The notes beneath the pieces are model-generated. The model was not told where the DNA came from. It searched no databases and was given only the letters and a program-made list of their open reading frames with translations. 64,000 nt of DNA from NCBI RefSeq assembly GCF_025154015.1, contig NZ_JAOAMV010000002.1:1-64000 (forward strand), given 5' to 3'. Below are positions 9,149 through 23,392 of the stretch, in pieces. The first letter of the stretch is position 1. Each line of letters begins with the position of its first letter. Position numbers and translations under genes: made by a program. This stretch comes from Tsuneonella litorea. GTDB taxonomy: Bacteria > Pseudomonadota > Alphaproteobacteria > Sphingomonadales > Sphingomonadaceae.

Positions 9149-9385
9149 ATGACCGAAGCCAAGAAGCAGTTGCTCCACCTCGTCATGGGGGGGCGCGTGA
9201 CCGACCCGATGACGCTGCAGTTCGAAAACCTGAAGGAAATCGACGTCGTCGGCGTCTTTCCCGACTACGCCAGCGCGCTCGAGGCCTGGCGCGGCGCGGC
9301 CCAGCGCACCGTCGACGATGCCGAGATGAAGTACGTTATCGTGCACCTTCACAAGCTCTTCGACCCCGAGGCCGAGGGCAAGTGA
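9149..9385 (+). CDS. DUF4170 domain protein
   Basis: 78 residues, compact and soluble, matching in length and pattern the DUF4170 family found mainly in alphaproteobacteria: LLHLVMGGRV, then FENLKEIDVVGVFPDY, then DAEMKYVIVHLHKLFDP. Function is not established for the family. It is monocistronic, between a hairpin at 9072-9106 and a convergent hairpin near 9436-9459 shared with greA. Confidence 0.8.
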   Translation: MTEAKKQLLHLVMGGRVTDPMTLQFENLKEIDVVGVFPDYASALEAWRGAAQRTVDDAEMKYVIVHLHKLFDPEAEGK

Positions 9386-9435
9386 GACGCTCGACGGCAA
9401 CCTCGGTCGATCCGCCGAACGGACGGGCCGAACGG

Positions 9436-9459
9436 GGGGAAGCGCCGCGACGGCGCCCC
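9436..9459. terminator. Bidirectional hairpin between DUF4170 gene and greA
   Basis: GCGCCG at 9442-9447 pairs with CGGCGC at 9451-9456 across a 3-base loop; flanking GGGG and CCC extend the stem past a two-A bulge. It lies in the 90-base convergent gap. No T run follows on either strand, so efficiency is uncertain. Confidence 0.4.
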
Positions 9460-9475
9460 TCGCCGCGTGCCGTAA

Positions 9476-9952
9476 TCAGATGAACTCGATCTTCTCGACC
9501 AGGTAGAACTTGTCGCCCGAGGGAACTGTGACCTCGATTTCGTCGCCGACCTTCTTGGTGATCAGCGCGCGGCCGAGCGGCGAATTGTAGCTGATCCTGC
9601 CCTTCTTGGCGTCCGCTTCGGTCTGGCCGACGATCTGGTACTTCACCGGCTTGTCGTCTTCGTCGAGCAGGGTCACCGTGGCGCCGAACACGATGCGGTC
9701 ACCCGAAAGCGTCGCAGGGTCGATGATCTGCGCGCGGCTGATGCGGTCTTCAAGATCCGAAATCTGCGCCTCGATCTGGCCCTGACGCTCCTTCGCGGCA
9801 TGGTATTCGGCGTTTTCGGAGAGATCCCCGTGCGCGCGCGCTTCCTCGATCGCGTCGACGATCTTCGGCCGTTCCGCGCGCAGGGCCTTGAGGTCGGCGG
9901 CGATTCGCTCGTAACCTTCGGCCAGCATCGGCACCTTTTCCATCGTAGCCAT
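9476..9952 (-). CDS. greA: Transcription elongation factor GreA
   Basis: Binds the RNA polymerase secondary channel and stimulates cleavage of the transcript in backtracked complexes. 158 residues, usual length. The N-terminal coiled-coil hairpin has the acidic tip [17 protein letters not shown] (about residues 41-57), and the C-terminal globular domain contains the conserved [19 protein letters not shown] region. ATG at 9952 gives [17 protein letters not shown], a typical start for this group; ATG 9943 is the alternative. It lies downstream of carB on the same strand with a 111-base gap. Confidence 0.96.
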   Translation of the reverse strand: MATMEKVPMLAEGYERIAADLKALRAERPKIVDAIEEARAHGDLSENAEYHAAKERQGQIEAQISDLEDRISRAQIIDPATLSGDRIVFGATVTLLDEDDKPVKYQIVGQTEADAKKGRISYNSPLGRALITKKVGDEIEVTVPSGDKFYLVEKIEFI

Positions 9953-10063
9953 CCCGTCGTTCTTTCTCTTGCCGTCACGCCTGTCGGGACAATTCGAGAC
10001 CCCGCCGCTTGTCGAAACGGCTCGTTACAAGGTCGCGATGTCGGGAAAAACGCGTGTGTTGTT

Positions 10064-13000
10064 TCAGCCGTAATAGTCCTGCAAGGGGCGGACTTCAAGC
10101 TGATCGGCCGAAACCTCGGTGATCGCGCGCGCTGCGGCGAGGCTGGCGGCGGCCGTGGTGTAGTACGGGACACGCGCTTCCAGCGCGCTGGCGCGGATCG
10201 ACTGGCTGTCGAGAAGCGACTGCCAGCCCTCGGTCGTGTTGAAGATCAGCGCCACCTCACGGTCGATGATCCGGTCGACGATATGCGGCTGTCCCTCGGC
10301 GACCTTGTTCACCCGGTCGACCGGGAGGCCGGCCTCGGCAAGGTAACGCTGGGTTCCGCCGGTCGCGATCACCTCGAACCCGTGATCGATCAATGCCTTG
10401 ACCGCAGGCAGGACAACCGGCTTGTCGCTGTCCTTGACCGACACGAACAGCAGGCCCTGTTGGGGCAGCGCGCTACCGGCACCGATCTGCGACTTCAGGA
10501 ACGCGGTCGAGAAATCCCGGTCGATGCCCATGACTTCGCCGGTCGATTTCATCTCGGGCGTGAGTACCGGGTCGGCGCCGGGGAACCGGCCCCAGGGGAA
10601 CACGGCCTCTTTGACGGCCATGTAGTCGAGATCGCGCCTGAACCGCTCGAAGTTCGACAATGGCTCGCCGGCCATCACCCGCGCGGCGATCTTGGCGACC
10701 GGCTGCCCGATCGCCTTGGCGACGAATGGCACCGTGCGGCTCGCGCGCGGATTGACCTCAATCAGGTAGACTTCGCCGTCCTTGACCGCGAACTGGACGT
10801 TCATCAGCCCCTTGACCCCGAGCGCGAGGGCAAGTGCCTCGGCCTGGCGCTCCATCTCGGCGACGATATCGGCGGAGAGCGAGTACGGCGGCAGGGTGCA
10901 GGCGCTGTCGCCCGAGTGGACCCCGGCTTCCTCGATGTGCTGCATCACGCCCGCGATGCGGACCTCGGTCCCGTCGCACAGCGCATCGACGTCGCACTCG
11001 ATCGCGTCGCGCAGATACTGGTCGACGAGCACCGGGCTGTCCCCGCTGACCTGCACCGCGGTGGCGATGTAATCGTCGAGCTGCGCCTCGCTGTCGACGA
11101 TCTCCATCGCGCGCCCGCCGAGCACGTAGCTGGGACGCAGCAGCACGGGATAGCCGATGCGGTTGGCCCAGGCGGCGGCCTCGTCGCGGCTGCGGGCGAT
11201 GCCGTTCTGCGGCTGCTTGAGCTTCAGCTTGTTGACCAGCTGGGCAAACCGCTCGCGGTCCTCGGCAAGGTCGATCGCGTCGGGACTGGTGCCGAGGATC
11301 GGGATGCCTTCGTCCTCCAGCGCCTGGGCGAGCTTCAGCGGCGTCTGCCCGCCGAACTGGACGATCACGCCGACGAGCTCGCCGTTCGACTGTTCGACCC
11401 GCAGGATCTCGAGCACGTCCTCGGCGGTCAGGGGCTCGAAGTAGAGCCGGTCGCTGGTGTCGTAATCGGTGGAAACCGTTTCCGGGTTGCAGTTGACCAT
11501 GATCGTTTCGAAACCTGCCTCGGACAGCGCGAAGCAGGCGTGCACGCAGCAGTAATCGAACTCGATGCCCTGCCCGATCCGGTTCGGGCCGCCGCCGAGG
11601 ATGACGATCTTCCTGCGGTCGGTGGGGTTCGATTCGTTTTCGGGTTCCCCGAAGCTCGGTGCTTCGTAGGTCGAGTACATATAAGGTGTCACCGCCTCGA
11701 ACTCGGCGGCGCAACTGTCGATCCGCTTGAACACCGGGAACACCCCGAGCTTGCGGCGCAGGTCGCGCACTTCCTGTTCGCTGGTGGCGCCGGCCATCGC
11801 GCGCAGCGTGTCGTGCAAAAGGCCCGAACGTTTGGCCTGGGTTTCTCCCAGCCCCCCTGCGACCCCGACCGAGCGCACCGCCAGCGTGGCAAGGCGCTTG
11901 TCGGAAAAGCCCATTGCCTTCAGCCGGCGCATTTCCTGCGCATCGCGCGGCAGGCCGTGATGACCGATCATCTGTTCTTCCCAGATGATCTCCTCGATCT
12001 GGCGGAGGAACCACGGATCGTATCCGGTGATGCGGGCGATCTCGTCGAGTTCGATCCCCTCCCGGAAGGCCTGCGCGACCTTGAGAAGGCGGTCCGGGGT
12101 GCGCCGGGCGAGCGAGGCGGTGATCTCCTCGCGGCTCGCGCCCTCGAGCTCGACCACGCGGTTGAACCCGTCGAGCCCGGTCTCGAGTCCGCGGAGCGCC
12201 TTCTGCACACTTTCCTGGAAGTTGCGGCCGATCGCCATGACCTCGCCCACCGACTTCATCGCGGTTGCGAGCTCGACCTTGGCGCCCTTGAACTTCTCGA
12301 ACGCGAAGCGCGGGATCTTGGTGACGACGTAGTCGATCGTCGGCTCGAAGCTCGCCGGCGTCGCGCCGGTGATCTCGTTCGTGATCTCGTCGAGCGTGTA
12401 GCCCACCGCCAGCTTCGCCGCGACGCGCGCAATGGGGAAGCCGGTGGCCTTCGACGCGAGCGCCGAGGACCGCGAGACGCGCGGGTTCATCTCGATGACG
12501 ATCAGCCGCCCGTCCTTGGGATTGACTGCGAACTGTACGTTCGAACCGCCTGTTTCCACGCCGATTTCGCGCAGCACCGCGATGCTCGCGCTGCGCATGA
12601 TCTGGTATTCCTTGTCGGTCAGCGTCAGCGCCGGGGCGACGGTGATGGAATCCCCGGTGTGGACGCCCATCGGGTCGACGTTCTCGATCGAGCAGATGAT
12701 GATGGCGTTGTCGTTCCTGTCGCGGACGACTTCCATCTCGTATTCCTTCCAGCCGAGCAGCGATTCCTCGATGAGGACCTCTGTGGTCGGGCTGGCGTCG
12801 AGGCCCTCGCGGACGATCTTCTCGAACTCGGCCTTGTTGTAGGCGATGCCGCCACCGGTGCCGCCCAGCGTGAAGCTCGGCCGGATGATCGACGGCAACC
12901 CGGTTCTTTCAAGAATTGCAAAGGCCTGGTCGACAGTGTTGGCAACGCCGCTGCGCGCGCTTTCGAGGCCGATCTTGTCCATCGCCTCGCGGAAGCGCTG

Positions 13001-13387
13001 GCGGTTCTCGGCCTTGTCGATCGCGTCGGCATCGGCGCCGATCATCTGCACGCCAAGCCGGTCGAGCGTTCCGTCGTTGAACAGCGCCAGCGCGGTGTTG
13101 AGCGCGGTCTGCCCGCCCATCGTCGGCAGCAGCGCGTCGGGCCGCTCCTTTTCGATGATCTTGGCGACGATCGCGGGCGTGATCGGCTCGACGTAGGTCG
13201 CGTCGGCGAACTCGGGATCGGTCATGATCGTGGCGGGGTTGGAGTTGACCAGGATCACCCGGTACCCCTCCTCCTTCAGCGCCTTGATCGCCTGCGTGCC
13301 CGAATAATCGAACTCGCACGCCTGTCCGATGACGATCGGCCCGGCACCAATGACGAGGATCGAGGAGATGTCAGTGCGTTTGGGCAT
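10064..13387 (-). CDS. carB: Carbamoyl-phosphate synthase large subunit
   Basis: Makes carbamoyl phosphate from bicarbonate, ATP and ammonia delivered by CarA, feeding arginine and pyrimidine synthesis. 1107 residues, full length. Two homologous ATP-grasp halves are visible: the first starts [22 protein letters not shown] and contains FTLGGTGGG; the second restarts at [21 protein letters not shown], with RPSYVLGGR. The C-terminal MGS-like allosteric domain has [21 protein letters not shown]. Its ATG shares a single base with the carA stop (TAATG), indicating coupled translation. Confidence 0.97.
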   Translation of the reverse strand: MPKRTDISSILVIGAGPIVIGQACEFDYSGTQAIKALKEEGYRVILVNSNPATIMTDPEFADATYVEPITPAIVAKIIEKERPDALLPTMGGQTALNTALALFNDGTLDRLGVQMIGADADAIDKAENRQRFREAMDKIGLESARSGVANTVDQAFAILERTGLPSIIRPSFTLGGTGGGIAYNKAEFEKIVREGLDASPTTEVLIEESLLGWKEYEMEVVRDRNDNAIIICSIENVDPMGVHTGDSITVAPALTLTDKEYQIMRSASIAVLREIGVETGGSNVQFAVNPKDGRLIVIEMNPRVSRSSALASKATGFPIARVAAKLAVGYTLDEITNEITGATPASFEPTIDYVVTKIPRFAFEKFKGAKVELATAMKSVGEVMAIGRNFQESVQKALRGLETGLDGFNRVVELEGASREEITASLARRTPDRLLKVAQAFREGIELDEIARITGYDPWFLRQIEEIIWEEQMIGHHGLPRDAQEMRRLKAMGFSDKRLATLAVRSVGVAGGLGETQAKRSGLLHDTLRAMAGATSEQEVRDLRRKLGVFPVFKRIDSCAAEFEAVTPYMYSTYEAPSFGEPENESNPTDRRKIVILGGGPNRIGQGIEFDYCCVHACFALSEAGFETIMVNCNPETVSTDYDTSDRLYFEPLTAEDVLEILRVEQSNGELVGVIVQFGGQTPLKLAQALEDEGIPILGTSPDAIDLAEDRERFAQLVNKLKLKQPQNGIARSRDEAAAWANRIGYPVLLRPSYVLGGRAMEIVDSEAQLDDYIATAVQVSGDSPVLVDQYLRDAIECDVDALCDGTEVRIAGVMQHIEEAGVHSGDSACTLPPYSLSADIVAEMERQAEALALALGVKGLMNVQFAVKDGEVYLIEVNPRASRTVPFVAKAIGQPVAKIAARVMAGEPLSNFERFRRDLDYMAVKEAVFPWGRFPGADPVLTPEMKSTGEVMGIDRDFSTAFLKSQIGAGSALPQQGLLFVSVKDSDKPVVLPAVKALIDHGFEVIATGGTQRYLAEAGLPVDRVNKVAEGQPHIVDRIIDREVALIFNTTEGWQSLLDSQSIRASALEARVPYYTTAAASLAAARAITEVSADQLEVRPLQDYYG

Positions 13388-14550
13388 TATCCGAGCATTC
13401 CGACGAATTTTTGAAAGAGATAGAAGCTGTCCTGAGGCCCCGGGCTGGCTTCGGGGTGGTACTGGACACCGAAGGCGCGCTTGCCCTTGATCGCGATGCC
13501 GCAGTTGCTGCCGTCGAACAGCGAGACGTGGGTTTCCTCGACGCCTTCGGGAAGTGCGGTGTTGTCGACCGCGAAGCCGTGGTTCATCGAGGTGATCTCG
13601 ACCACGCCGTCGGCGAGCCGCTTGACCGGGTGGTTCGCGCCGCGGTGGCCCTGGTGCATCTTGCTCGTCGTCGCGCCCGCGGCGAGGCCGAGCATCTGGT
13701 GGCCAAGGCAGATGCCGAACACCGGCACGTCGCGCTCGAGCAGGGCCTTGATCGTCGGCACCGCGTATTCGCCGGTCGCCGCCGGGTCGCCCGGACCGTT
13801 GGAGAGGAACACGCCGTCGGGCTTCAACGCCTCGATCTCTTCCAGCGAAGTCTTGGCCGGCACCACCGTCACCCGCGCGCCCGCCTTCACGAGGTTCCTG
13901 AAGATGTTGTCCTTCGCGCCGTAATCGATTGCGACCACGTGCGGCTTGCCGGCGTTGTCGGCATCGGCGTAGCCTTTGCCCAGCTCCCAGTAGCCGCCGC
14001 CCCAGTCCTCCTGCGCCTCGCGGCTGACGCGGGTGGCGAGGTCCATGCCTTCGAGACCCGGCCATTCCTGCGCGCGCTGGATCAGCTTCTTGAGGTCGAA
14101 CTGGCCCTTGGGGTGGTGCGCGATCACCGCGTTGGGCGCGCCCTTCAGCCGGATGCGGCGGGTGAGCGCGCGGGTGTCGATGCCCGACAGGCCGATCTTG
14201 CCCTTTGCCGCCATCCACTCGGTGAACTGCTGCTGGGAGCGGAAGTTGCTGCTCGGCGTCACCTCCTCGCGCACGACGCAGCCGACCGCGCCTTCGACCA
14301 CGCTCTCGATATCCTCGGCGTTGGCGCCGACATTGCCGATGTGCGGGAAAGTGAAGGTGACGATCTGCGCCGCGTAGGAGGGATCGGTCATCACTTCCTG
14401 GTAACCGGTCATCGCGGTGTTGAAGCAGACCTCGCCCACCGCCTCGCCGGTAGCGCCGAAGCCCTTGCCCCAGATCACCGTGCCATCGGCCAGGACAAGC
14501 ACGCCGGTGGCCCCCTTCGGTTGCGCAGGCGTGTTGGCGGGGACGGCCAT
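13387..14550 (-). CDS. carA: Carbamoyl-phosphate synthase small subunit
   Basis: Glutamine amidotransferase subunit that hydrolyses glutamine and channels ammonia to CarB. 387 residues. The N-terminal CPSase domain has [19 protein letters not shown]; the C-terminal class I glutaminase has the nucleophile Cys281 in GICLGHQ and the His-Glu pair in [10 protein letters not shown] one-base overlap joins it to carB. It is divergent from the GatB/YqeY gene, with a 125-base gap that must hold both promoters; no arginine or pyrimidine operator could be recognised there. Confidence 0.97.
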   Translation of the reverse strand: MAVPANTPAQPKGATGVLVLADGTVIWGKGFGATGEAVGEVCFNTAMTGYQEVMTDPSYAAQIVTFTFPHIGNVGANAEDIESVVEGAVGCVVREEVTPSSNFRSQQQFTEWMAAKGKIGLSGIDTRALTRRIRLKGAPNAVIAHHPKGQFDLKKLIQRAQEWPGLEGMDLATRVSREAQEDWGGGYWELGKGYADADNAGKPHVVAIDYGAKDNIFRNLVKAGARVTVVPAKTSLEEIEALKPDGVFLSNGPGDPAATGEYAVPTIKALLERDVPVFGICLGHQMLGLAAGATTSKMHQGHRGANHPVKRLADGVVEITSMNHGFAVDNTALPEGVEETHVSLFDGSNCGIAIKGKRAFGVQYHPEASPGPQDSFYLFQKFVGMLG

Positions 14551-14675
14551 GGGGCTCTCCGAGTCAGTGTTTCCGGCGATGTCGCTAAGTCCCAGCCGCT
14601 AGGGCCGGTTCCCCGCGGCGTCAACCCGCGCTAAGCGGCGCTCCGCAAACTTATCCCGTGAAAGGCACCCTCCCA

Positions 14676-15128
14676 ATGATCCGCGATACCATCAAGCAGA
14701 CCCAGATCGACGCGATGAAGGGCGGCGACAAGGAGCGCCTCGCCGCGGTCCGGCTCATCCTCGCAAAGCTGAAGGACCGCGACATCGAGCTTCGTACCGC
14801 GAGCCAGAAGCCCGAGGACGACGCGCTGGTCATCGAGACGCTGCAGAAGATGGCCAAGCAGCGCCGCGAATCGATCACGATGTACGTCGATGGCGGCCGC
14901 GAGGAACTCGCCGAGCAGGAGCGCAAGGAGCTCAAGGTCATCGAGGAGTTCCTTCCCCGGCAGATGTCGCAGGAGGAAACCTGCGCGGCGATCGAGGCGA
15001 TCAAGACCGAACTCGGCGCGCAATCGGTCAAGGACATGGGCCGCGTGATGGCGGAACTGAAGGCGCGCCACGGGACCGTGCTCGACATGTCCGCTGCCAG
15101 CCGGCTGGTGAAGGAATCGTTGTCCTGA
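14676..15128 (+). CDS. GatB/YqeY domain protein
   Basis: 150-residue all-helical protein related to the C-terminal tRNA-binding tail of GatB. It starts MIRDTIKQTQIDAMKGGDKERLAAVRL in the typical way, and ends with MSAASRLVKE. The GTG at 14658 is an alternative upstream start, but AAGG lies 10 bases before ATG 14676. The position directly before dnaG and rpoD is the conserved place for YqeY in the macromolecular synthesis cluster; rpsU, the usual first gene, is not here. Function is unproven; a role in tRNA-dependent amidation is suggested by the domain. Confidence 0.88.
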   Translation: MIRDTIKQTQIDAMKGGDKERLAAVRLILAKLKDRDIELRTASQKPEDDALVIETLQKMAKQRRESITMYVDGGREELAEQERKELKVIEEFLPRQMSQEETCAAIEAIKTELGAQSVKDMGRVMAELKARHGTVLDMSAASRLVKESLS

Positions 15129-15169
15129 CCCGCTTGCATCGAAGGGCGATTCGCCCGCATTGAGGGCGC

Positions 15170-17055
15170 ATGGCGCTTTCCCCGCAATGGCTCGACGAAC
15201 TGCGCGCGCGGGTGACGCTGTCGAGCGTGGTGATGCGCACCACCAAGCTCACCCGTGCCGGGCGGGAGTGGAAGGCGTGCTGCCCGTTCCATGACGAGAA
15301 GACGCCGAGCTTCACCGTCAGCGACGAGAAGGGCTTCTACCACTGCTTCGGCTGCGGCGCGCACGGGGACGTGATCCGCTGGATGACCGACCAGCGCGGC
15401 CTCGCCTTCATGGACGCGGTGAAGGAACTTGCGGCCGAGGCCGGGATGGAGGTCCCCGCCCCCGACCCGCGCGCTGCCCAGGCCGCCGAGCAGCGCGCCG
15501 GGCTGCACGACGTGACCCAGGCGGCGCAGGACTTCTACCGCGCCAGCCTCGACACGCCGGCGGCCGCCAAGGCCCGCGCATACCTCGAATCGCGCGGGTT
15601 CGACGCGCATACCCGCGAGCGGTTCGGTTTCGGCTACGCCCCGGGCGACCGGCAGGCATTGAAGGCGGCGCTCAAGCAGTTCGACGAGGCGATGCTGGTC
15701 GAGGCGGGCCTGCGGATCGCGGTCGACGACAAGCCGCCCTACGACCGGTTCCGCGACCGGCTGACCATGCCGATCCACGACGCGCGGGGCCAGGTCATCG
15801 GGTTTGCGGCGCGTATCCTCGACGCGGACAAGAAGGACGCGCCGAAGTACATCAACTCGCCCGACACCCCGCTGTTCGACAAGGGGCGGACGCTGTTCAA
15901 CCTGCACCGCGCCGGCCCGGCCTCGCGCAAGACGGGCCGGATGGTCGTGGTCGAGGGTCAGATGGACGTCGTCGCGATGGCGGCCGCCGGGTTCGAGGAC
16001 GCGGTCGCCCCGATGGGCACCGCACTCACCGAACGCCAGCTCGAGATGCTCTGGCGCCTCGTCGATGCGCCGATCCTGTGCTTCGACGGCGACAGTGCCG
16101 GCCAGCGCGCAGCGATGCGCGCGATCGGCCGCGCGCTGCCGATGCTCGCGCCGGGCAAGACGCTGTCGATCGTCCGGCTTCCCGCAGGGCTCGATCCCGA
16201 CGACCTGCTCAAGCAGCAGGGCGCGCCGGCGATGGCGGCGCTCCTCGCCGATCCCGGCAGCCTGATCGACACGCTGTGGGCGTTCGAGAAGGCGGCCTCG
16301 CCACTGCGCACGCCGGAAGACAAGGCCGGCCTTAAGGCGCGGCTGATCGACCACTGCGAGGCGATCCAGCATCCTGACATCCGATCGCTCTACCGCCGCG
16401 AACTGCTCGAGAAGTTCTCCGCCTTCGCCTATCCGCCGCGCCCTCCGCGCGAACGCCGCGAATGGCGCAGCGGGTTCGCGAGGCCGGCATCGCCCCCGCT
16501 GTCGCCGGAATCCGCGGGGCGTTTGCGCAAGGCCGCCAGCGGCGCCAACCGCGATGCACTGGCGAGCGCGGTCGTCGCCGGGCTGCTGCGCTTTCCCGAC
16601 CAGATTCTCGTCCATGCCGAGCCCCTGGGGCGGTTTGCCGCGCACGACGGGCGCGCCGGCCCCGCAATCGAATCGTTGATCGAGGCGGCCGAGATGCTTG
16701 AACCCGATGAAAAGGGGGCCATATCCGCCCCACAGGGTTTCGCCCCGCCGCCGGACAACAGTCGCTTTGCCTTCCTCGATGAAGGCGCCGATCCGCGGGC
16801 TGCGCGCGAGGACCTGGCCGAAGCCGTTTCGTTGCTGGTCGAACGGCCCGCGCTGGATGCCGCGCTTGCGGCTGCCACCGCGCGCTTCGAGACCGATCCC
16901 GAGGCCGCTTTCGCCGAGCAGCAGCGCCTGCTCAAACGAAAGCTGGCATTCGAGAAACGATTGGGGCTAATGGCGACCCGCAGGGCCGCAAGCGCAGCCC
17001 ATCCGGATTCAGACTCTCCGTCGGCACCGTCCGGCGCCACGGACGAGGACAGCGA

Positions 17056-17059
<4 letters not shown>
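15170..17059 (+). CDS. dnaG: DNA primase
   Basis: Synthesises RNA primers for replication and interacts with the DnaB helicase. 629 residues. N-terminal CHC2 zinc finger with C38, H41, C59 and C62 ([12 protein letters not shown], then [11 protein letters not shown]); then the catalytic core and TOPRIM domain with [17 protein letters not shown] and the metal-binding [10 protein letters not shown]; the C-terminal helicase-interacting region is Arg/Ala/Pro-rich and divergent. The stop overlaps the rpoD start by ATGA. Confidence 0.96.
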
Positions 17060-19113
<2,054 letters not shown>

Positions 19114-19161
19114 CCCGCGGTGGCGCGCGACGGCGGGCAGGACGGCAGGAGCAATCCCGCT

Positions 19162-20118
19162 GTGCGATCCTGCCTCGCCGCATTGCTTGCATCGATTCTC
19201 GTGATTCCGTCCTCGCTTCCTGCAAGCGAGGGAGACCGGCAGGATGCGGTTGCGGTGACCTTTCTCGGAACAGGCACGCCTTCGCTCGATCCTGCCCGGT
19301 ACGGCGCAGCCACCCTCGTCGAGGCAGGGGACCGAAGGCTCCTGTTCGACGTCGGCCGCGGTGCGACCATACGGCTCAGGCAGGCCGGCCTCGCGCCGAT
19401 CGACGTCGACGCGGTTTTCCTGACCCACTTTCATTCCGACCACGTGGTGGGGTTGCCGGATCTTTTCCTGTCTCGGATCATTCTCGACGCCGGTCGGCCG
19501 GGTAGCAATTCCCCGCTTCGCCTGTTTGGCCCGCCCGGAACCGGGGCGCTCGCCGACGGCCTGCGCCAGGCCTTCGCGGCCGATCTTGCCATCCGCCGCA
19601 AGGACGAACGGTCGCCCGAGGCTCGGATGCAGATTCGGGTCGTGGAAATGGACGAAGGCGTCGTCTTCGACGAGGATGGGCTGCGGGTTACCATGTTCCG
19701 CGTCGATCACGGCGAGGACATCCGGCCCGCAGTTGGATACCGCATTGATTTTCGTGGGCGCTCCGTCGTGCTGTCGGGAGATACCCGCTACGATCCCTCG
19801 ATCGCCGATCGGGCGAAAGGCGTCGATCTTCTCGTTCACGAAACGGCTGTGGCAGACGAAATGATCGCGGCCACGCCGCGCTTTTCCAGGATCCTGGCGC
19901 ATCACACGTCGCCCCAGGACGTCGGACGGATATTCGCAAGCGCCGCGCCGAAACTGGCGGCGGTCAGTCACATCGGAATGCACGGCGCGGTGGACGAGAC
20001 CGATATCGCGGAAGGTGTGCGAACATCCTACCACGGTCCCTTGCTCATCGCGCAGGACCTCACCCGTGTCCTCGTCGGCCAGGGAGACCCGGTGGTTACG
20101 CGAGCGGGTGACCGATGA
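19162..20118 (+). CDS. Exported metallo-beta-lactamase-fold hydrolase (RNase Z/arylsulfatase-like)
   Basis: 318-residue metallohydrolase. The HFHSDH motif (HxHxDH) at about residues 91-96 and a later SGDTRYD give the binuclear zinc site, with additional His in VDHGED, VHETA and LAHHTS. The order and spacing resemble the RNase Z/arylsulfatase subgroup of the superfamily. A signal peptide follows the GTG at 19162 (MRSCLAALLASILVIPSSLPA), with AGGAG 10 bases upstream, so it acts in the periplasm and is not a tRNA-processing RNase Z. A longer start at GTG 19120, 6 bases after rpoD, is possible. Substrate unknown. Confidence 0.8.
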   Translation: MRSCLAALLASILVIPSSLPASEGDRQDAVAVTFLGTGTPSLDPARYGAATLVEAGDRRLLFDVGRGATIRLRQAGLAPIDVDAVFLTHFHSDHVVGLPDLFLSRIILDAGRPGSNSPLRLFGPPGTGALADGLRQAFAADLAIRRKDERSPEARMQIRVVEMDEGVVFDEDGLRVTMFRVDHGEDIRPAVGYRIDFRGRSVVLSGDTRYDPSIADRAKGVDLLVHETAVADEMIAATPRFSRILAHHTSPQDVGRIFASAAPKLAAVSHIGMHGAVDETDIAEGVRTSYHGPLLIAQDLTRVLVGQGDPVVTRAGDR

Positions 20119-20191
20119 TCCGGGCCGAGCGCCTTTAAAAAGATTGACCCGCGGGGTCGCGCGAATCGGCCTCCGTCCCTATGTGGCCCCC

Positions 20192-20637
20192 ATGCGTATC
20201 GCCATCGCCTCCGATCACGCCGCCGTCGACCTCAAGACCGCCCTGCGCGAGTGGCTGATCGATGCCGGCCACGAAGTCGCCGACCTTGGGCCCGACAGCC
20301 ACGACAGCGTCGATTACCCCGATTACGGCTACAAGCTGGCCGAAGTCGTTGCCGAGGGCACCGCCGAACGCGGTATCGCGTTGTGCGGATCGGGCATCGG
20401 CATCTCGATCTCGGTCAATCGCAATCCCGGCGTTCGCTGCGCGCTCGTGTCGGAGCCGCTGTCCGCCGCTCTTGCGCGCGAGCACAACAACGCGAACGTC
20501 ATGGCGATGGGCGCGCGCCTGACGGGCATCGACATGGCGAAGGCTTGCGTGACCGCGTTCCTCGACACCGATTTCGCCGGCGGGCGCCACCAGCGCCGCG
20601 TCGACAAGCTTTCCAACCCGCCCTCCAGGGAGACGGC

Positions 20638-20641
<4 letters not shown>
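20192..20641 (+). CDS. rpiB: Ribose-5-phosphate isomerase B
   Basis: Interconverts ribose 5-phosphate and ribulose 5-phosphate in the pentose phosphate pathway. 149 residues, typical RpiB length. It starts [15 protein letters not shown] with the conserved phosphate-binding D-H, has D41-Y42-P43 and the catalytic Cys65 in [13 protein letters not shown], and RCALVSEP plus [13 protein letters not shown] further on. The stop overlaps the glyA start by ATGA, an arrangement common in alphaproteobacteria, and the pair links C5 sugars with one-carbon metabolism. Confidence 0.95.
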
Positions 20642-21978
<1,337 letters not shown>

Positions 21979-21979
21979 C

Positions 21980-22207
21980 ATGGACCAGAACGATCCCAAC
22001 AACCGCGGCGGCAAGGACTGGGTCGAGGACGTCAAGACCGAGGTGACCGGCATGGCCAAGGAAGGGATGCACCATCCCTCGACCAAGCCGGTGCTGACCG
22101 GCGCCGCGATCGGCGCGCTAGCCGGCGTGCTGTTGCCGGTGCTGACCTGGCCGGTCGGCCTGGCAGCCGGTGCGGGCATCGCGCTCTACAACCGCGTCAA
22201 GAAGTAG
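21980..22207 (+). CDS. Small membrane protein, hypothetical
   Basis: 75 residues: a hydrophilic N-terminus (DQNDPNNRGGKDWVEDVKTEV) and two closely spaced hydrophobic stretches (about residues 38-52 and 54-68, Gly/Ala/Leu-rich) before a basic end. GGAG precedes the ATG at 21980, one base after the glyA stop. It probably travels with glyA and nrdR. No family recognised. Confidence 0.65.
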   Translation: MDQNDPNNRGGKDWVEDVKTEVTGMAKEGMHHPSTKPVLTGAAIGALAGVLLPVLTWPVGLAAGAGIALYNRVKK

Positions 22208-22221
22208 GACCGGGCGGCTAG

Positions 22222-22683
22222 ATGCGCTGTCCCTTCTGTGCGCATGAGGATTCGCAGGTAAAGGACAGCCGCCCGGCCGAGGACGGCGCCGCCATCCGCC
22301 GTCGCCGCCAGTGCGACGGCTGCGGCGCGCGCTTCACCACCTTCGAGCGCGTGCAGCTGCGCGAGGTTTCGGTGATCAAGTCGGGCGACCGGCGCGAACC
22401 CTTCGCCCGGGCGAAGCTCGAACAGTCGATCACCCTCGCCTGCCGCAAGCGCGGCGTCGACCAGGAGCGGATCGACCAGCTCGTCAGCGGGATCCAGCGC
22501 CAGCTCGAGACATCGGGCGACAGCGAAGTACCGGCAGCCCGCATCGGCGCACTCGTGATGGAAGGGCTACAGCGCCTCGACAGCGTGGCCTACATCCGCT
22601 TCGCCAGCGTCTATCGCGATTTCGGCGAAGCGAAGGATTTCGAGGAATTCGCCAGCAGCGTGCGTGATGCCGGTCGCAGCTGA
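22222..22683 (+). CDS. nrdR: Transcriptional repressor NrdR
   Basis: Zinc-ribbon ATP-cone regulator that represses ribonucleotide reductase genes by binding NrdR boxes. 153 residues. Zinc ligands C3, C6, C31 and C34 are intact ([10 protein letters not shown] and [14 protein letters not shown]), followed by the ATP-cone domain ([20 protein letters not shown]) and the [14 protein letters not shown] end. It overlaps the next gene by 17 bases. Its usual place next to glyA in alphaproteobacteria is kept. No NrdR box was noticed in the window. Confidence 0.97.
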   Translation: MRCPFCAHEDSQVKDSRPAEDGAAIRRRRQCDGCGARFTTFERVQLREVSVIKSGDRREPFARAKLEQSITLACRKRGVDQERIDQLVSGIQRQLETSGDSEVPAARIGALVMEGLQRLDSVAYIRFASVYRDFGEAKDFEEFASSVRDAGRS

Positions 22684-23392
22684 GCCGCCTGCGATCGTGC
22701 TGGTGCGCCCGCAACTGGGCGAGAACATCGGCAAGGCAGCGCGGGCGATGTTGAACTTCGGTCTGGAGGATATGCGCCTCGTCGCCCCCCGCGACGGGTG
22801 GCCCAACCCCGCCGCCGGCCCGGCGGCGTCCGGCGCCGACGTGGTGCTCGAGAATGCACGCGTGTTCGATACCGTGGGCGAGGCGGTAGCCGATTGCGCC
22901 CACGTCTATGCGACGACGGTTCGCAAGCGGGGTGTTACCAAGCCGGTCGTAACCCCCGAGGCGGCGGCGGCGGAGATCCATGGCCGGACCGGTCGCAGCG
23001 CCATCCTGTTCGGGCCGGAGCGATCGGGTCTCGAGACCGACGACGTCGCGCTTGCACGGGCAATCCTGACCGTGCCGATCAACCCGCAGTTCGGCTCGCT
23101 CAACCTCGCGCAGGCGGTGATCCTCGTCGCGTATGAATGGTCGAAGGGACAGGATCTGGCCAGTCCCACGGCTGAGGACCTGCTGCCCCCGGCGCCGCAG
23201 GAGGATCTCGACGGCATGATCGCGCAGCTCGAGGCGATGCTGGAGCCCAAGGGATTCTTCCGGCCGGAGAGCCGCGCTGCCTCCACCCGCCGCACGCTGC
23301 GCAGCCTGCTGACAAAGCCGGGCTGGAACCACCTCGAGGTGCGCACGCTGCGCGGCGTGCTCAGCCACCTTGCCAAACCGGACCGGGACTAG
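22667..23392 (+). CDS. SpoU-family RNA methyltransferase (TrmJ-like)
   Basis: 241-residue SPOUT-fold 2'-O-methyltransferase. Motif 1 is in [18 protein letters not shown], motif 2 in [14 protein letters not shown], and motif 3 in [19 protein letters not shown], the set typical of TrmJ, which methylates position 32 of several tRNAs. The C-terminal extension (about 170-241) fits TrmJ. ATG 22667 lies inside the nrdR coding end; a GTG at 22664 directly precedes it. The stop overlaps the convergent chorismate mutase stop. Assignment to TrmJ rather than another SpoU member is likely but not certain. Confidence 0.87.
   Translation: MPVAAEPPAIVLVRPQLGENIGKAARAMLNFGLEDMRLVAPRDGWPNPAAGPAASGADVVLENARVFDTVGEAVADCAHVYATTVRKRGVTKPVVTPEAAAAEIHGRTGRSAILFGPERSGLETDDVALARAILTVPINPQFGSLNLAQAVILVAYEWSKGQDLASPTAEDLLPPAPQEDLDGMIAQLEAMLEPKGFFRPESRAASTRRTLRSLLTKPGWNHLEVRTLRGVLSHLAKPDRD

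Noticed and set aside
9800-13414. Very long open frame (about 1200 codons) opposite carB and greA
   Set aside because: It is antisense to carB, has biased composition typical of the complementary strand of GC-rich genes (Asp, Arg, His, Leu, Val), and shows no domain.
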